Source: Pseudomonas sp.
GTDB lineage: Bacteria; Pseudomonadota; Gammaproteobacteria; Pseudomonadales; Pseudomonadaceae
DNA length: 64,000 nucleotides
Assembly (NCBI GenBank): GCA_030699825.1
Contig: JAUYKV010000037.1
Span: 62,001 to 126,000 of the forward strand
Reading direction: 5' to 3'
Positions 57,444 through 64,000 of this stretch are shown one piece after another. The position numbers and the translations under genes are program-made. The notes beneath the pieces were generated by a model. That model saw nothing but the letters and a program-made list of their open reading frames with translations, was not told the origin of the DNA and ran no database searches. Each line of letters opens with the position of its first letter. Position 1 is the stretch's first letter.

Positions 57444-58394
57444 ATGAACCCGAATTTTCTCGATTTCGAACAGCCGATCGCCGACCTGCAAGCCAAGATC
57501 GAAGAGCTTCGCCTGGTCGGTAACGACAACTCGTTGAACATCAGCGATGAGATCGCCCGCCTGCAGGACAAGAGCAGTGCGCTGACCGAAAGCATTTTCA
57601 GCAACCTGAGCAGCTGGCAGATTGCCAAGCTGGCTCGTCACCCTCAGCGCCCCTATACCCTCGACTACCTGCAGCACATCTTCACCGAGTTCGACGAACT
57701 GCACGGCGATCGGCATTTCTCCGATGATCCGGCGATAGTTGGTGGTGTTGCGCGTCTGGACGGCGAGCCGGTGATGGTCATCGGTCACCAGAAGGGCCGT
57801 GAAGTGCGCGAGAAGGTCCGTCGCAACTTCGGCATGCCGCGTCCGGAAGGCTATCGCAAGGCCTGTCGCCTGATGGAAATGGCCGAGCGCTTCAAGATGC
57901 CGATCCTGACCTTTATCGACACCCCGGGCGCCTACCCGGGGATCGACGCCGAAGAGCGTGGGCAGAGCGAGGCGATTGCCTGGAACCTGCGGGTGATGGC
58001 GCGCCTGAAAACCCCGATCATCGCCACCGTCATCGGCGAGGGTGGTTCCGGCGGAGCACTGGCGATTGGCGTATGCGACCAGCTGAACATGCTGCAGTAC
58101 GCTACCTATTCGGTGATTTCGCCGGAAGGTTGCGCCTCGATTCTGTGGAAAACCGCAGACAAGGCCCCGGATGCCGCAGAAGCCATGGGCATCACCGCCG
58201 AGCGCCTGAAGGGCCTGGGCATTGTCGACCAGGTGATTGGCGAGCCATTGGGCGGTGCCCATCGCGATCCGGTCGCTGCCGCTGAATCGGTTCGTCAGGA
58301 GCTGGCTGAGCAGTTGGCCATGCTGCGCAAATTCGATAGCGCCGAACTGCTGGCGCGCCGTTATGAGCGCCTGATGAGCTACGGCATCGCCTGA
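57444..58394 (+). CDS. accA: Acetyl-CoA carboxylase carboxyltransferase subunit alpha
   Basis: A 316-residue subunit that, with AccD, transfers the carboxyl group from biotin to acetyl-CoA, the committed step of fatty-acid synthesis. Family marks are [20 protein letters not shown] at the N terminus, [38 protein letters not shown] and [14 protein letters not shown] (oxyanion hole). ATG 57444 gives the conserved N terminus; an upstream in-frame ATG (57417) is less likely. Confidence 0.97.
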   Translation: MNPNFLDFEQPIADLQAKIEELRLVGNDNSLNISDEIARLQDKSSALTESIFSNLSSWQIAKLARHPQRPYTLDYLQHIFTEFDELHGDRHFSDDPAIVGGVARLDGEPVMVIGHQKGREVREKVRRNFGMPRPEGYRKACRLMEMAERFKMPILTFIDTPGAYPGIDAEERGQSEAIAWNLRVMARLKTPIIATVIGEGGSGGALAIGVCDQLNMLQYATYSVISPEGCASILWKTADKAPDAAEAMGITAERLKGLGIVDQVIGEPLGGAHRDPVAAAESVRQELAEQLAMLRKFDSAELLARRYERLMSYGIA

Positions 58395-58402
58395 CGGCTG
58401 CT

Positions 58403-58433
58403 GTAGGATGGGTGATGATTTCGCCCATCCTGC
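58403..58433. repeat. Short GTAGGATGGG-family palindrome after accA
   Basis: GTAGGATGGG and CCCATCCTGC form a 10-bp hairpin with an 11-base loop, eight bases past the accA stop. It is a short member of the family seen at 13545, 16652 and 25061 and may end or buffer accA transcription before tilS. Confidence 0.6.
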
Positions 58434-58492
58434 GTCCGGTCGGTGGGTTGAAGCGGATTGTCGTCCGACCCATCCAGCCTGAATCTGTACCT

Positions 58493-59809
58493 ATGTCCCT
58501 CGAATCCCGCGTGCTGACGGCTCTGGCTCCCTGGCGCGATGCGCCGGCCTGGCATATCGCCCTTTCCGGCGGCCTGGATTCAACTGTGCTGCTGCATCTG
58601 CTGGCCGGTCTCGCGCAACGCGAGGCGTTACCGCCGCTTTCCGCCATCCATATTCATCACGGTCTGCAAGCGCTTGCCGATAGCTGGCCGGCGGCTTGCC
58701 GGCGGATGTGTGATGAGTTGGCTGTGCCGCTGCAGGTGGACTATGTGCAGGTGCAGCCGGGCGCCAGTCTCGAGCGCGCCGCGCGGCAGGCCCGTTATGC
58801 GGCTTTTCGTGAACGGCTTGCTCCTGGCGAGGTTCTGCTGACGGCGCAGCATCGCGACGATCAGGCGGAGACCTTGCTCTTTCGCCTGCTGCGCGGCGCC
58901 GGGGTGCAGGGGTTGGCGGCCATGCCGCTGAGCCGACCGCTCGCTGCCGGGCACCTGCTGCGGCCGCTGTTGAGCTGTTCCCGCGCCGAGTTGCAGGCCT
59001 ATGCCGACGAGCACCGGCTGCGCTGGGTGGAGGATCCGTCGAATGCCGATAACCGCTTCTCGCGCAATTATTTGCGTCATCAGGTCTTGCCGATACTGAC
59101 CAGGCGCTGGCCGCAGGCGATAGCCAGTCTTGCCCGTGCCGCCGAGCATCTGGGCGAGGCCGGGCAACTGCTCGATGAGCTGGCGCAGCAGGATCTGCAG
59201 ACTGCGCAGGCGCCTGACGAGTTTGCCTGGCTCGATCTGCCGAACCTGTCCCTGGCGCCGCTGCGAGCGCTGAGCGATGCCCGGCAACGCAACGCCTTGC
59301 GCTACTGGTTGCGCCGCCTGACCCCGATGCCGGACAGCGAGCACTGGGCCGGCTGGCAGGCGCTGCGCGATGCGGCCGGCGACGCCACGCCGATCTGGCG
59401 TCTGGCGACAGGCGAATTGCGCCGCGCCGACCAGCGGTTGTGGTGGCTCAGCGGCGACTGGCTGCGCATGCCGCCAGCGCCTGAGATTCGGCTCGCTGTT
59501 GGGCGCTGGTTGCCGCTGGCGGGCAATGGCAGCGTGCGCATCGAGGGTCGCTTGCCTGCCGGCGACTGGCGCCTGGCCTATCGCCAGGGCGGCGAGCTGA
59601 TGAACCTGCCCGGGCGCGGCCATCGCGATTTGAAGCGCTTGCTCAACGAACGCCAGGTGCCGGCGTTTGTCCGCCCGCGCTTGCCGCTGTTGCTGTGCAA
59701 TGGCGAGCTGCGCGCCGTGGCCAATCTGACCGATTTGCATGGGCCAAGTGATGGCCAGTGGCGACTCGATTGGCAGCCACCGATGGATGATCAAGGTTTG
59801 AGCTGCTAA
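58493..59809 (+). CDS. tilS: tRNA(Ile)-lysidine synthetase
   Basis: A 438-residue enzyme that attaches lysine to C34 of tRNA-Ile(CAU), changing its reading from AUG to AUA. The ATP pyrophosphatase loop SGGLDST is at 25-31. Next come HIHHGLQALADSW, TAQHRDDQAETLLFRLLRGAGVQGL split across the core, and EDPSNADNRFSRNYLRHQV. The C-terminal domain is present to the end. ATG 58493 places the P-loop at the normal distance. Confidence 0.96.
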   Translation: MSLESRVLTALAPWRDAPAWHIALSGGLDSTVLLHLLAGLAQREALPPLSAIHIHHGLQALADSWPAACRRMCDELAVPLQVDYVQVQPGASLERAARQARYAAFRERLAPGEVLLTAQHRDDQAETLLFRLLRGAGVQGLAAMPLSRPLAAGHLLRPLLSCSRAELQAYADEHRLRWVEDPSNADNRFSRNYLRHQVLPILTRRWPQAIASLARAAEHLGEAGQLLDELAQQDLQTAQAPDEFAWLDLPNLSLAPLRALSDARQRNALRYWLRRLTPMPDSEHWAGWQALRDAAGDATPIWRLATGELRRADQRLWWLSGDWLRMPPAPEIRLAVGRWLPLAGNGSVRIEGRLPAGDWRLAYRQGGELMNLPGRGHRDLKRLLNERQVPAFVRPRLPLLLCNGELRAVANLTDLHGPSDGQWRLDWQPPMDDQGLSC

Positions 59810-59956
59810 TGCCTTTCCGGTAGACTACGCTCCCGTCTTACCAGAGCTTTTGCAGACCCCTTTTCGTCAAGAAAATGGAGTCGGTAACGGCTTGCCAATT
59901 GCGCCCTGTGCGTGGTTGTGGCTTCGGCCTTCCTTCGCTTTTCCCGGCGGCGCTGA

Positions 59957-62468
<2,512 letters not shown>

Positions 62469-62514
62469 AACGGCAATTCTGCGGTAAGGTGCCATTTGTA
62501 TACAATCCGTCTGA

Positions 62515-63903
<1,389 letters not shown>

Positions 63904-63978
63904 GAGGATGTGAAAAAACTTTTGTCTACCGCGACGGCCTCGCGGCGTTTTCGCCGAGCGGTCGAGTCATGGTAAAAG

Positions 63979-64000
63979 AGGGGCGGCGCGAGTCGCCCCT
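63979..64000 (+). terminator. Hairpin at window end, probable eno terminator
   Basis: AGGGGCG (63979-63985) and CGCCCCT (63994-64000) form a 7-bp stem with an 8-base loop. Any T-tract would lie beyond the window, so this is a partial view. Confidence 0.6.

Overview
The window is a chromosomal segment of a high-GC gammaproteobacterium, almost certainly a Pseudomonas (sensu lato). The evidence is the backbone gene order plsB, dapE, tcdA, csdE, dapD, dapC, glnD, map / rpsB, tsf, pyrH, frr, uppS, cdsA, dxr, rseP, bamA, skp, lpxD, fabZ, lpxA, lpxB, rnhB, dnaE, accA, tilS, pyrG, kdsA, eno, the strong G/C preference at third codon positions, and Pseudomonas-type REP sequences between genes. The species cannot be named from the sequence alone.

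Positions 1-13.4 kb are accessory-like. They hold the end of an unidentified gene, a ribbon-helix-helix protein, an FKBP prolyl isomerase, a two-gene module joining a membrane-anchored solute-binding protein to a c-di-GMP phosphodiesterase, a YadG/YadH-type ABC exporter, small unknown proteins, an orphan glucosylglycerol-phosphate phosphatase (StpA-like) and a CHASE4-PAS-GGDEF-EAL protein. Positions 13.4-31.4 kb carry plsB, a Gld-like ABC system, rlmA, the lysine/diaminopimelate genes dapE, dapD and dapC, the tRNA-modification gene tcdA, csdE beside a gutted csdA, and glnD and map. Positions 31.6-46.2 kb form the translation and envelope super-cluster rpsB to rnhB, tightly packed with many ATGA or TGATG overlaps. 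Positions 46.5-53.4 kb hold a complete SUF iron-sulfur operon (iscR-like regulator, sufB, C, D, S, A, T, E) between rnhB and dnaE, which are usually adjacent in Pseudomonas. Positions 53.7-64 kb resume the conserved backbone, dnaE to eno.

Two themes stand out. (1) Iron-sulfur/persulfide rewiring: csdA is reduced to about 49 codons while csdE and tcdA remain, and a full suf operon with its own cysteine desulfurase, SufE and IscR-type regulator lies about 21 kb away. A near-consensus IscR type 1 site overlaps the promoter of the suf regulator. (2) Non-autonomous repeats: two 166-bp copies of a MITE-like element have 23-bp terminal inverted repeats and apparent 8-bp target duplications, and each carries an internal 84-bp REP-like core. 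A third, 76-bp copy lacks the core and sits exactly at the end of sufE, marking the right edge of the suf block. Several other palindromic or tandem repeat arrays fill the longer intergenic gaps. No tRNA, rRNA, CRISPR array, prophage or intact insertion sequence was seen.
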